NCBI GenBank assembly: GCA_947630625.1
Contig: CANRIL010000019.1
Location: 1 to 46,626, forward strand
Source: an uncultured Clostridia bacterium
GTDB lineage: Bacteria; Bacillota; Clostridia; Oscillospirales; CAG-272
DNA length: 46,626 nt
Reading direction: 5' to 3'
Below are positions 16,601 to 24,383 of the stretch, one piece after another. Both the position numbers and the translations under genes were made by a program. Positions within the stretch are counted from its first letter, which is position 1. Every line of letters begins with the position of its first letter. The notes below the pieces were generated by a model. The model was not told where the DNA came from. It did no database searches and saw only the letters and a list, made by a program, of their open reading frames with translations.

Positions 16601-19600
16601 GACGGGGCTTCAGGGCTTGCAGGGCGAGAAAGGCGATCAGGGCATTCCCGGGACGCCTGGCAAGGACGGCGAGCCGGGCAAGGACGGTGAGCCGGGCAAG
16701 GATGGAGCGCCTGGCGCGAAAGGCGACAAGGGCGACACGGGCGCGCCGGGGGCGAAGGGCGACAAAGGCGATTCGGGCGCAACGTCGTATTTTCATATAA
16801 AATATGCGCCGGTCGAAAGTCCGTCCGCGTCGCAGCTGACGGAGACGCCGGATGTGTACATCGGGACGTATGTCGATTATGTGCAGGCGGACAGCGCTGA
16901 TCCGAACGCTTACAAGTGGGCGCGGTTTCAGGGGCTGCAGGGCGACAAGGGCGACAAGGGTATTCCCGGTTCGAACGGCTCAGACGGGCGGACATCGTAT
17001 TTGCATATCAAATACAGTGACGACGGCGGGGAGACGTTTACGGCAAACAATGGCGAGGTGCCGGGCAATTATATCGGGCAGTACGTCGATTTCACCGAGG
17101 CGGACAGTTCGAGCGTGACGGCGTACAAGTGGAGCCGGACGAAGGGCGACACGGGCGCAAAGGGCGACTCCGGCGCACCGGGCGCGAAGGGCGACAAAGG
17201 CGAGCCGGGGCGCGGGGTTGCGTCGACGGAGGTGACTTATCAGGCGTCTTCGTCGGGAACGGAGCCGCCGACAGGCGAATGGAAGGCGACGATCCCCTCA
17301 GTCGCTGCGGGGTCGTATTTATGGACGCGGACGGTCATCACGTATACGGACAAGTCGGCGACGACGGTTTATTCCGTCGGCATGATGGGGCAGACGGGTT
17401 TACAGGGTTTGCAGGGTGAAAAAGGCGAGCAGGGCATTCCCGGGACGCCGGGCAAGGACGGAGCACAAGGAACGCAAGGAATAAATCTTGTCCTTGAAAG
17501 CGATGCCGAACACAGTACAAGTTCGTCGTATGTTGTACATACATATACGCTTTCAGAAGAAATAGAACTTGATACAGAATATACCATAACTATATGGGGA
17601 GAAGTCGATAGTGCCCACTATTTCCGCCCGCACATCGGGCCTAATAGTCCCGGGTGGAATAGTTTTGTTACGCAAATGTCCAAAATCCGCGACGGCGTAT
17701 ATCGAGGGATCGGAAAGATCAGCAAGTGGGATTTAGGCGAAAAACAAACAGGCAAAAACAGTTTGGCGATCTATGTTCCACCAAGCAACGGAACTAAAAA
17801 TGCGGCTATACGAAAGATCAAGCTGGAGCACGGCTCTGTTGCCGATCCCGTCTGGACGCCCGCGCCGCAGGATCTGAAAGGCGACAAGGGCGACACAGGC
17901 GCACCGGGGGCCAAAGGCGACAAGGGCGACACGGGCGCGCCGGGGGCCAAAGGCGACAAAGGCGACAAGGGAGATTCGGGCGCAACAACGTATTTTCATA
18001 TCAAATATGCGCCGGTCGCAAGTCCGTCCGCGTCGCAGCTGACGGAGACGCCGGATGTGTACATCGGGACGTATGTCGATTATGTGCAGGCGGACAGCGC
18101 TGATCCGAACGCTTACAAGTGGGCGCGGTTTCAGGGATTGCAGGGCGACAAGGGCGACAAAGGCATTCCGGGTTCGAACGGCTCAGACGGGCGGACGAGT
18201 TATCTTCACATCAAATACAGTGACGACGGCGGGGAGACGTTTACGGCGAACAATGGCGAGGTGCCGGGTGACTGGATAGGGCAATATGTCGACTTCACCG
18301 AGGCGGACAGTTCGAGCGTGACGGCGTACAAGTGGAGCCGGACGAAGGGCGATAAAGGCGAAACAGGCGCAAAGGGCGACACGGGCGCACCGGGCGCGAA
18401 GGGCGACACCGGCGCCGCCGGGCGCACATATTTCATCGAGCTGTCCGCGAACGTCCTCAAACGCGGCGCGGACAAAGCCGTCACACCGGCGACGGTGACC
18501 GCGAACGCGTACTACCGCGACGGCAGCGCCGCGTCCCGTACCGCATACGCGGGTCGGTGGATCGTTTCAACGTCGACCGACGGCACAAACTTCGCGGCTG
18601 CGGCGACATCGAACGCGAACGAATCGGTCAGATCATTCAGCGTCGGCAGCCTGCCCGAAAATGTTGTCGCCGTGCGCTTCACGCTTTACGCGGCGGGCGG
18701 CACGTCGACGGCGCTCGACATGCAGACGGCGCCGGTCCTTGTCGACGTGGCGGCGCTGACGCATGAGCAGATATTCAACCTTTTGACGGACAACGGCAAG
18801 ATGCAGGGCATCTATCAGGAGGGCGGCAATCTCTATGTAAACGGCGCATACATAAAGGCGGGAACTGTGTCAGCATCGCAGCTTGCGGCAGGAGCCGTCA
18901 CGGCGGACAAGCTCGCCGTCGGGCTCGGCGGAAACTTATATCCGAATTACGACACGTTTGAACATATCACGAATGAGACGCTGACGTACCGTGCGCCGAC
19001 GGCGGGCGGCAGCGCGTCCGTTGACACGACCACGGCATATTACGGTTCGCAGTGCTGCAAGCTCGTGTCCGGCGGAAGAAGCTATTTGTATTTCGGGCAT
19101 GCCTCGAACAATTACGGCTGCATCCCCGTTGAAGAGGGGAAAATTTACCGTGTATCATGTTACGCGAAGAGCGCCGGCGAAAGCCATGTCTGGCTGTGGC
19201 TGTGCGGTCACACCGCCATAGATACAACGGTGTCGGACGTTGTCAGCGTCAGTAACTATGCCGGAAATACATGGACGCGGCTCGAAGGCGTTTACAAGGC
19301 TGACGGGAAATATCAGTATGTTTCGGTCGCCGTCGGCAATTACACATCCGGGACGACGGCATATTTCGACGCGATCCAGATAGAGGAAGTCGCGGACGCG
19401 TCGCAGAAGGCGAGCCCGTTCAAGCCGTCGGGCACGACGGTCATAAACGGCGGGAAAATATACACCGGAACGGTCACCGCAGACGCGATCTCGGCAGGGG
19501 CGATCACCTCCGGCAAGATCGCGGCGGACGCCGTGACTGCCGATAAAATATCGGTCTCGACGCTCTCGGCGATCGCGGCGAACCTCGGCACGGTCACGGC

Positions 19601-20309
19601 GGGGACGATACAGAGCGCGAACTACAGATCGGGCAGCGCCGGCGTGAAGCTGTCGCTCGCCGACGGCAGCTGGGACAGCCCGAATTTCAAGCTGACGAGC
19701 ACAGGTTCGGCGACGATGACGGGCGCCGATATCTCCGGCAGGATCACGGCGACATCGGGGAACATCGGCGGGTGGTTCGTTCAGGACGAGACGCTTTACG
19801 GCGGCGGCTCGGCTTCCGACGAGAGGTGCTGCTATATCGCGACGTACGGCGACGACGGCACGCCGGGTAAGGGGTCGATTTTGATGCAGTCCGTCGGGTG
19901 CCAGTCGCTTTATCCGGCGAACGGATTCCTCGGTTATTCCGCCGAAACGAGCGAGATCGGCGCGGCGGACACGCCGTTCGCGCACGTCTATGCCGATCAC
20001 TACCACAAAGCGTCGGACGAGCTCCGCGCGTGCAGGACGGGCACCGTCATACCGCAGTCAAACAAAAGCGTCACGGTCACGTTTGAATCCGCGCCGGTGT
20101 GCGTCGTCGTCGACGAGACGGGCAATTTTACGGACGCGACGGGCATGGGCGCGCGTCTGCTCCTGCCGGGCATCACGCGCAACATAGTGTATGCGACCGG
20201 TGGCCGCGACTTTCTCAGCGCGACGCTCAACGGCAGAACGCTGACGGTCACGATGGGCGCGGGCATATCGGGAGTCAATCCGAAATTGAGCTACGCGGCG
20301 TTTATATAA
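13605..20309 (+). CDS. Giant collagen-like tail fibre / tail tip protein (2234 residues)
   Basis: The start follows GGAGGT. Residues 1-370 resemble the N-terminal hub domain of siphophage tail-associated proteins (PVGVFTVTETETRGGVIIIRAQDAM, then YTFREMIGFIAMLAGGNARVN). A helical stretch near 358-385 and a stalk follow. From about 783 come modules separated by Gly-X-Y collagen-like runs (GDKGDTGAKG type). Module A (GINLVLES...WTPAPQDLKG) is at about 785-915 and 1288-1425. Module B (GVASTEVTYQAS...) is at about 939 and 1203. The paired modules C and D (YFHIKY..., YLHIKY...) are at about 1061-1180 and 1462-1580. Residues 1777-1935 look like a carbohydrate-binding beta-sandwich. The C-terminus (from about 2130) is a beta tip. 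It should trimerise through the collagen runs and bind the host cell surface, plausibly a polysaccharide. Module A is AT-richer than the rest. Confidence 0.82.
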   Translation: MINVSDAFISRMAVSRDFRCRAEVTLGDGVKLSLGDGELDGVDNMFSDSAGLDILPLGAALSRSVELGVVNDGGRYDQVDFIGASVLVMLDYDIDDDGGRESVPVGVFTVTETETRGGVIIIRAQDAMWRANSAFSTSLKFPVTAGELFRDICINCGIPFSTSAFVNSTFVVDMPPEGEYTFREMIGFIAMLAGGNARVNRAGECEIVSYGAADEGSAASGFDDWITLSSETEDVLVTGVSVPLPNGETYISGEEGYVIPLSNPLFAGRERTAADLIGSVMRGLRFRRFEGEIFAYPLAEFMDKISVTDASGRTFETFLTDVVFNFFGKTTLRCSVLSPAGASATFISVGRRASAEARRLVAAERTARETATAELAAKLASSGGMYSTEVPQPDGSVIYYLHDKPTLAESKNVIRVGSEAVGFSTDGGASYPYGITVDGDLIARILSAEGVSADWIDAGSLVARDGGGNVVFSVNVETGEVVISGDHVMIGGKSATEAIADTLAESRDYSDGKLADYANAVTRSLGSLQNQIDGQIETHYFDHAPTLENEPASGWLTEAERQKHEGDLFYDKTTGYAYRFFSEGGAWKWQLIQDTDITRAMQTAEAAQDTADHKRRVFVDVPVTPYDIGDLWTDGDDILTAVEERAAGVPFVQSDWQKLNKYTDDTVANQALDEARRSTNLTIVLDNDYEGIPTDYRGSYTPPLSASATVQVFYGHTDVSESCSYTRQTSPGVTGEWDGASRTYTVTALTADTGWVDITASYMNLFTVTKRFNVAKVRAGETGTQGINLVLESDDEHSTSSSYFVHTYMLSEEIELDTEYTLTIWGEVDSAHYFRPHIGVESPGWNSFVAQMSKIRDGVYQGIGKISKWDLGENQTGKNRMMIYVPPNNGTKNAAIRKIKLERGSVADPVWTPAPQDLKGDKGDKGDTGAKGDKGDAGRGVASTEVTYQASVSGTEPPTGEWKAAIPSVAAGSYLWTRTVITYTDKSATTVYSVGMMGQTGLQGLQGEKGDQGIPGTPGKDGEPGKDGEPGKDGAPGAKGDKGDTGAPGAKGDKGDSGATSYFHIKYAPVESPSASQLTETPDVYIGTYVDYVQADSADPNAYKWARFQGLQGDKGDKGIPGSNGSDGRTSYLHIKYSDDGGETFTANNGEVPGNYIGQYVDFTEADSSSVTAYKWSRTKGDTGAKGDSGAPGAKGDKGEPGRGVASTEVTYQASSSGTEPPTGEWKATIPSVAAGSYLWTRTVITYTDKSATTVYSVGMMGQTGLQGLQGEKGEQGIPGTPGKDGAQGTQGINLVLESDAEHSTSSSYVVHTYTLSEEIELDTEYTITIWGEVDSAHYFRPHIGPNSPGWNSFVTQMSKIRDGVYRGIGKISKWDLGEKQTGKNSLAIYVPPSNGTKNAAIRKIKLEHGSVADPVWTPAPQDLKGDKGDTGAPGAKGDKGDTGAPGAKGDKGDKGDSGATTYFHIKYAPVASPSASQLTETPDVYIGTYVDYVQADSADPNAYKWARFQGLQGDKGDKGIPGSNGSDGRTSYLHIKYSDDGGETFTANNGEVPGDWIGQYVDFTEADSSSVTAYKWSRTKGDKGETGAKGDTGAPGAKGDTGAAGRTYFIELSANVLKRGADKAVTPATVTANAYYRDGSAASRTAYAGRWIVSTSTDGTNFAAAATSNANESVRSFSVGSLPENVVAVRFTLYAAGGTSTALDMQTAPVLVDVAALTHEQIFNLLTDNGKMQGIYQEGGNLYVNGAYIKAGTVSASQLAAGAVTADKLAVGLGGNLYPNYDTFEHITNETLTYRAPTAGGSASVDTTTAYYGSQCCKLVSGGRSYLYFGHASNNYGCIPVEEGKIYRVSCYAKSAGESHVWLWLCGHTAIDTTVSDVVSVSNYAGNTWTRLEGVYKADGKYQYVSVAVGNYTSGTTAYFDAIQIEEVADASQKASPFKPSGTTVINGGKIYTGTVTADAISAGAITSGKIAADAVTADKISVSTLSAIAANLGTVTAGTIQSANYRSGSAGVKLSLADGSWDSPNFKLTSTGSATMTGADISGRITATSGNIGGWFVQDETLYGGGSASDERCCYIATYGDDGTPGKGSILMQSVGCQSLYPANGFLGYSAETSEIGAADTPFAHVYADHYHKASDELRACRTGTVIPQSNKSVTVTFESAPVCVVVDETGNFTDATGMGARLLLPGITRNIVYATGGRDFLSATLNGRTLTVTMGAGISGVNPKLSYAAFI
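15950..18350 (+). repeat. Duplicated module block inside the tail fibre gene
   Basis: Module A occurs at about 15950-16370 and 17468-17880, module B at about 16417-16670 and 17208-17460, and modules C+D at about 16788-17145 and 17991-18350. The copies are near-identical in DNA, but their order differs: A-B-C-D, then B-A-C-D. This indicates recombination between collagen-coding stretches rather than one simple tandem duplication. Confidence 0.75.
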
Positions 20310-20328
20310 GCCGAAAGGGGAAAAGGAT

Positions 20329-20697
20329 ATGAAGAAAACCGTAAAGCTGTCGGAGCTGCTCGGCGGCATGAGGGCGCTGAACGCGCTCGTCGGAAAGCGG
20401 CTGACAAGCTGGTCAAAGACGCGACTGCTCGCGAAATATTACGCGGCGGCAGCCGAGGAGGTCGAAGCGTATTCGGCGGAGGTGCAGAGACTCGGAGAGG
20501 AGTATCCGGACAAAAGCGGCGGCGAGTACGAGCAGCGCCTCGCCGTGCTGCTCGCGGCCGAGGTGACGCTCGACATCCCGACGCTCACGGAGGCGGACTT
20601 CGCGGACACCTCCGACCTGCCGACTCCGGCGGACATGTATCTGCTCGGGAAGATCATAAATTTCGATGAGGGAGAGGACGAAGGTGACAAATCGTGA
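20329..20697 (+). CDS. Small phage protein between tail fibre and lysis genes
   Basis: The 122-residue product follows AAAGGGG and starts MKKTVKLSELLGG. It has a helical segment with an acidic or amphipathic pattern (KYYAAAAEEVEAYSAEVQRLGEEYPDKS) and an acidic end (GKIINFDEGEDEGDKS). Genes of this size and place are common between tail fibre and endolysin in Clostridia prophages. I do not recognise a defined family. Its last 14 bases overlap the endolysin start, so the two are probably translated together. Confidence 0.62.
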   Translation: MKKTVKLSELLGGMRALNALVGKRLTSWSKTRLLAKYYAAAAEEVEAYSAEVQRLGEEYPDKSGGEYEQRLAVLLAAEVTLDIPTLTEADFADTSDLPTPADMYLLGKIINFDEGEDEGDKS

Positions 20698-21610
20698 GTT
20701 CGCGGCGAAGCTGAAGGACGCCGCCGCACATAGGACGCTCTATATAAAAGGCTGCTTCGGCGCGCCGATGACGGAGAAAAACAAGAAGAGATATTCGGGC
20801 AATAACAGCTACAACAAAAAGCGCGCCGCAATTATAAACGCGGCGAGCGCTGACACGTTCGGGTTTGACTGCGTGTGCCTTGTCAAAGGCGTGCTCTGGG
20901 GCTGGCGCGGGGACGCGACGGCGGTTTACGGCGGAGCCGCTTACGCGTCCGGCGGCGTGCCGGATGTTGGGACGGAGCAGATCATCAAAAAGTGCGCCGA
21001 CGTGTCAAGCGATTTCGGTTCCATCATGACGGGGGAGCTCCTTCACATGCCGGGACACGTCGGCGTGTACGTCGGCGGCGGGCTCGCCGTCGAATGCACT
21101 CCGGCATGGAAAAACGGCGTGCAGATCACAGCCGTTGGCAACATCGGCAAGAAATCGGGCTATCAGACGCGCACGTGGAAGGAACACGGCAAGCTCCCGT
21201 GGGTCAATTATACAGACGCCGAAGACGAATCGACAAATGCAGAAAACGCGGGCGAGGTCGTCTATATCGTCGAGAAGGGCGACACGCTGTCGGCAATTGC
21301 CAAAAAGTATGGCACTACATATCAGGCGCTTGCCGAATATAACGGGATCAAGGACGCAAACCGGATATATGTCGGGCAGAAGATACGTATCCCATGGACG
21401 CCGACGCCAGACGCTCCCGCACCGGATGCACCCGCGCAGGAGAGCGCACCGAGGACGTACACGGTAAAGCGCGGCGACAGCTTGTGGAAAATTGCAAAGG
21501 AGCAGCTCGGCGCGGGGAAGCGGTATCCGGAGATCATGGCGCTCAACGGCATGAAGAGCGAAAAAGAGGTCATTTTGCCCGGGCAGGTATTGAAGCTGCC
21601 GGAAAGGTGA
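20684..21610 (+). CDS. Phage endolysin: NlpC/P60-like peptidase with two LysM domains
   Basis: The preferred start is GTG 20684 (MTNREFAAKL), preceded by GGGAGAGGA; this gives 308 residues. Residues 50-140 hold the papain-like core with catalytic Cys63 in the GFDCVCLVKG context and probable His125 in MPGHVGVYVG, as in NlpC/P60 amidases and endopeptidases. LysM domains at about 191-237 (YIVEKGDTLSAIAKKYGTTY) and 257-306 (YTVKRGDSLWKIAKEQLG) bind peptidoglycan glycan chains. A Pro/Ala linker joins them. It degrades the cell wall at the end of infection, released by the holins encoded next. There is no signal peptide, as expected for holin-dependent release. Confidence 0.85.
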   Translation: MTNREFAAKLKDAAAHRTLYIKGCFGAPMTEKNKKRYSGNNSYNKKRAAIINAASADTFGFDCVCLVKGVLWGWRGDATAVYGGAAYASGGVPDVGTEQIIKKCADVSSDFGSIMTGELLHMPGHVGVYVGGGLAVECTPAWKNGVQITAVGNIGKKSGYQTRTWKEHGKLPWVNYTDAEDESTNAENAGEVVYIVEKGDTLSAIAKKYGTTYQALAEYNGIKDANRIYVGQKIRIPWTPTPDAPAPDAPAQESAPRTYTVKRGDSLWKIAKEQLGAGKRYPEIMALNGMKSEKEVILPGQVLKLPER

Positions 21611-21614
21611 GCGT

Positions 21615-21917
21615 ATGGGAGTTGACGCGATCGTGGGGATCATTGTCGGGATCGCGGGCGCGGTGTTCGGGATCGTGACGTTTCTCCGCAACAAGAAGGG
21701 AGACGACGAGGCGGACGGCAAGCGCGACGGCGTTGTTCTGACGGAGCTCGGCTACATCAAGTCCGGCGTTGACGACATCAAGCGTAAGCAGGACAGGCAG
21801 GAGGAGCAGAACATGCAGTTCGTGGCGCGGCTTTCGGCGGTCGAGTCGTCGGCGAAGCAGGCGCACAAGCGGATCGACAGAATTGAAGGGATAGAAGAAA
21901 GGAAGATGTTGGAATGA
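21615..21917 (+). CDS. Holin-associated membrane protein (XhlA-like)
   Basis: The 100-residue product starts 4 bases after the endolysin stop, using GGAAAGGTGA at the end of that gene. It has one N-terminal membrane helix ([22 protein letters not shown]), a basic/acidic linker ([15 protein letters not shown]), then a coiled coil from about residue 42 ([20 protein letters not shown] onwards). This layout is that of XhlA-type proteins that act with holins in lysis, although XhlA usually has its membrane helix at the C-terminal end. It overlaps the holin gene by 4 bases. Confidence 0.65.
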   Translation: MGVDAIVGIIVGIAGAVFGIVTFLRNKKGDDEADGKRDGVVLTELGYIKSGVDDIKRKQDRQEEQNMQFVARLSAVESSAKQAHKRIDRIEGIEERKMLE

Positions 21918-22150
21918 AGACGAACGGAAAGACGATGAAGTGGCTCCGCGCGGCAGCCGTCCGCGCGGTCAAAACGATGGCGCAGACGGCGCTCGCGACG
22001 GTCGGCACGGCGGCATTTTTGGGCGAGGTCAATTGGACGGCGGTCGTCAGCGCCGCCGTCCTCGCCGGTGTGCTGTCGCTGCTCACGTCCACCGCCGGCT
22101 TGCCCGAGGTGGACGGCGACGCGATGGACGGCGACGCGGGAAAATTTTAA
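21914..22150 (+). CDS. Phage holin (r1t-type), copy 1
   Basis: The 78-residue product has two likely membrane helices: about residues 20-36 ([16 protein letters not shown]) and 40-62 ([24 protein letters not shown]). A basic N-terminus ([21 protein letters not shown]) and acidic tail complete it. The [14 protein letters not shown] motif, with helix-NW-helix, is typical of the phage r1t holin family. It forms the membrane lesion that releases the endolysin. The start overlaps the previous stop (ATGA). Its coding sequence is repeated downstream at a 210-bp period. Confidence 0.8.
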   Translation: MKTNGKTMKWLRAAAVRAVKTMAQTALATVGTAAFLGEVNWTAVVSAAVLAGVLSLLTSTAGLPEVDGDAMDGDAGKF

Positions 22151-22186
22151 GCGGCTCCGCACGCAGCCGTACGCGCAGTCAAAACG

Positions 22187-22360
22187 ATGGCGCGGACAGC
22201 AATCGCGACGTTCGGCACAGCGGCATTTTTAGGCGAGTTCAATTGGACGGCGGTCGTCAGCGCCGCTGTCCTCGCCGGTGTGCTGTCGCTGCTCACGTCC
22301 ACCGCCGGTTTGCCCGAGGTAGACGCCGACGCGGTGGACGGCGACGCGGAAAAATTTTAA
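22187..22360 (+). CDS. Phage holin copy 2, shortened N-terminus
   Basis: An ATG at 22187 opens a 57-residue frame ([23 protein letters not shown] onwards) to TAA 22360. It is near-identical to residues 22-78 of the first holin, offset exactly 210 bp. The basic N-terminal start of the gene is missing because the duplicated unit begins inside it. No good ribosome binding site precedes this ATG; translation could depend on readthrough or coupling, or it may be a pseudogene. Both membrane helices remain. A shortened holin could modulate the full one, but that is speculation. Confidence 0.5.
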   Translation: MARTAIATFGTAAFLGEFNWTAVVSAAVLAGVLSLLTSTAGLPEVDADAVDGDAEKF

Positions 22361-22470
22361 GCGGCTCCGCACGCAGTCGTCCGCGCAGTCAGAATGATGG
22401 CGCGGACAGCAATCGTGTCGGTCGACACAGCGGCGCGGAAAAATCAGACGGCGTCGATAAAAACTGAGCC
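22361..22470 (+). pseudogene. Holin copy 3, remnant
   Basis: The same unit repeats again at +210 bp: GCGGCTCCGCACGCAGTCGT, then an ATG at 22397 followed by GCGCGGACAGCAATC. Similarity fades after about 100 bp, and the membrane-helix region is lost. It is a decayed third copy of the holin unit. Confidence 0.6.
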
Positions 22471-22479
22471 ACGCTGAAA

Positions 22480-23130
22480 TATTAACTTGACCGTAAATCC
22501 TCCCCGCACATCCTCTTCGCCCAACCATACAAGCTCAAACTCCTCCCCGTGCCGCGCTCATCCCCCGCCAACCGTGCAAGCGCCGAACTTCCATCTCGCG
22601 CCGCTCAACCACTTCGACAAACCCACAAGCAGCAATCTCCCGCCTTTGCCGCCCATCCGCCGCCAAGCAGGGAAGCGCTAACCTCCAATCCGCCCGCACA
22701 TCCTCTTCGCCCAACCTGTAAGCGATAAATTCCCACTCTCACCGCACATCAACCGCCACCCCGCAAGCACCAACTTTCCCCGCGCTGCTCAATCGCTTCT
22801 CCCAACCACACAATCAACAAATTTCTCCCCGTGCCGCGCTCACAACCCGCCCGACCGTGCAATCGCCTCGACAACCCCACAAGCAACAAATTCCCGCCTG
22901 CGCCTCAAATTCGCTTCGCCAAGCATCAACTCCTCCCACTGCTCAATCTCCGCTAAGCGTACGAGCAAAAATCTTTCACCCAAACCATTCAACCGCAACC
23001 AACCGGCAAGCACCGAGTTCCCATCCGCACCGCACATACACCGCCAACCGCTCAAGCGCAGACCCCATCCCGAGCCGCCCAACCGCCGCCAAGCAGGGAA
23101 GCGCCAGCCGCCCACCCCCGCCGCGGGGGC
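22480..23130 (-). repeat. Degenerate C-rich repeat array (right flank of phage cassette)
   Basis: This 650-bp stretch is strongly purine-poor on the plus strand and built of variants of CGCCCAACC, CAAGC and CAAATTCCC spaced at roughly 50 to 70 bp. Exact pieces recur: GCACATCCTCTTCGCCCAAC near 22505 and 22696, CTCCCCGTGCCGCGCTCA near 22543 and 22827, and CGCCGCCAAGCAGGGAAGCG near 22659 and 23086. Reverse-complemented, the units (GGTTGG, GCTTG, TGCGGG) resemble the left-flank array at 3998-4190. Minus-strand frames here are interrupted and repetitive, and I do not call a gene. Confidence 0.55.
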
Positions 23131-23262
23131 AGTACGGCGGCGATATATAAAAAAGGAAGACAACCTCGCGCCGCGAAGTCGGGCAGGGGAAAGCGCCGCC
23201 CAATCTCGCAGCGCGGAATAAGCGAGATCAGCGCTGCGGCATAATTACAAACAGCATAAAGC

Positions 23263-23288
23263 GCCCGCCTGTCGGGCTTAATTTTTTT
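23263..23288 (+). terminator. Rho-independent terminator after the phage cassette
   Basis: GCCCG-CCTGT-CGGGC (23263-23277) is followed by TTAATTTTTTT. The stem is short but GC-rich. A further GC hairpin (CGCCC/GGGCG) follows near 23293-23308. It is the first convincing terminator after the holin genes. Confidence 0.6.
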
Positions 23289-23370
23289 GCAGCGCCCTGC
23301 GGGGCGTCACGATCTGCTAAATCAGGCAGCAAATATTCAGAAAAAAATTTTGTTTTTCTCTTGAAACGTA

Positions 23371-23399
23371 TTGATTTGTTCTGATCGTTCTGTTATAAT
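23371..23399 (+). promoter_or_regulatory. Putative sigma-70 promoter in the spacer
   Basis: TTGATT (23371-23376) and TATAAT (23394-23399) are separated by 17 bp. No gene start follows closely. The predicted transcript begins near a small inverted repeat (ATATGG/CCATAT) and a 9-bp hairpin at about 23440-23461 (CCACATTAT/ATAGTGTGG, loop GTTT). Confidence 0.45.
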
Positions 23400-23461
23400 A
23401 GCATACGATATGGTTTCCCATATGCCGCTGATTTATTTTCCACATTATGTTTATAGTGTGG

Positions 23462-24383
23462 CAATTTAGATGTGAGATCGCGAACGCTGATTTAAAAGTT
23501 TCAGTGTGAATAGAAAATTCAAGTGAATAAGAATTCAGATCGAATTTCCGAAAAGATACGGCGGTAATAAAGCGCATTAACAGACGTTTTGTGCCGTCTT
23601 TATTCATATTTGCGAAAAACTGCGAACGCGGCGCGCCTGCTTATATGCCTCAAAAGGGAAGCGAACAGATTTCGAAGCCGCAAAGCCGCATCAGCCGGAC
23701 GGACTATATAATTCATCTCAAACGTTTGATGAATTTCATCAATGCGGAGCAAATCAACGGAGCAGCATCATCCCTTTTATCTTGTGAAGTCAGCCCGTGA
23801 ACAATGAGCGAAAAGGGATGCTCCGCCGAAAGGGAAAGCGCCAAGGGACAAGACCGATCAAAATTTTACCCGATAAAGCCGCTCATCTTCCGGCAGCCCG
23901 GGATGAAGCTCCGATACATCATCTCGCCGCCCGTCATCGCCGGACAAAGCATCAAAATTTTACCGAAAACGCTTCACACATCGCAGCGCGGCGCTGAGAA
24001 ATAAGCAGACATCGACGTGCGGGAACTGATACGAAACCTCCAAAACAACAAATGATCGCGCGGGGCATGCGGACAAATTCAAAATCGACTTAAGTGGTGC
24101 AGGGATGTGAAAACTACTGAGATGCAAACTTTGGAAAAGCTGAGAATAGCTATGTTCGGCGGTGCAATATCAAGCGTTTAAATATTACTCATATGAAGAA
24201 ATACTTTTTATAATAAAAAAACTATGTTGGCAAATGACACACCGGCAATTTTGAACTGTCATATTAAATAGATTTCTTAAGCTGAAATAAAGTTCTGTTT
24301 AACAAGCGATGTGCGTAAGAAAAGCTCGGAGCGCTGCAAGTCTCCGCTATTTTATGTTTAAGACAGTCTTGAATGGAGAATGA
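23462..24383. other. Spacer without supported gene, ahead of the polysaccharide locus
   Basis: Several short frames exist (about 60 to 70 codons near 23591-23800 and 23797-24004), but none has a ribosome binding site or a recognisable motif. The composition falls from GC-rich to AT-rich across the stretch. At 24122-24181 a 19-codon frame reads KLRIAMFGG. This recalls the first strand of DUF1972-type glycosyltransferases, so it may be a tiny gene remnant. A weak stem-loop (CGGAG/CTCCG) lies near 24329-24348. I found no convincing promoter for the polysaccharide operon. Confidence 0.4.

Noticed and set aside
16527-17999. Several out-of-frame readings opposite or within the collagen-coding stretches
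   Set aside because: They are shadows of the Gly-X-Y repeats.
22840-23163. Minus-strand frame of about 107 codons in the right-flank repeat region
   Set aside because: It is Trp/Gly/Arg-rich only because it reads through degenerate repeats; neighbouring units of the same array are broken by stops and no ribosome binding site is seen.
23317-23607. Minus-strand frame of 96 codons in the spacer
   Set aside because: No ribosome binding site and no recognisable motif; a plus-strand promoter-like element lies within it.
23591-24004. Short plus-strand frames in the spacer
   Set aside because: Starts lack ribosome binding sites, translations are low-information and overlap one another.
24122-24181. 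Nineteen-codon frame with KLRIAMFGG, like the start of DUF1972 glycosyltransferases
   Set aside because: Too short to separate from chance; mentioned only as a possible remnant.
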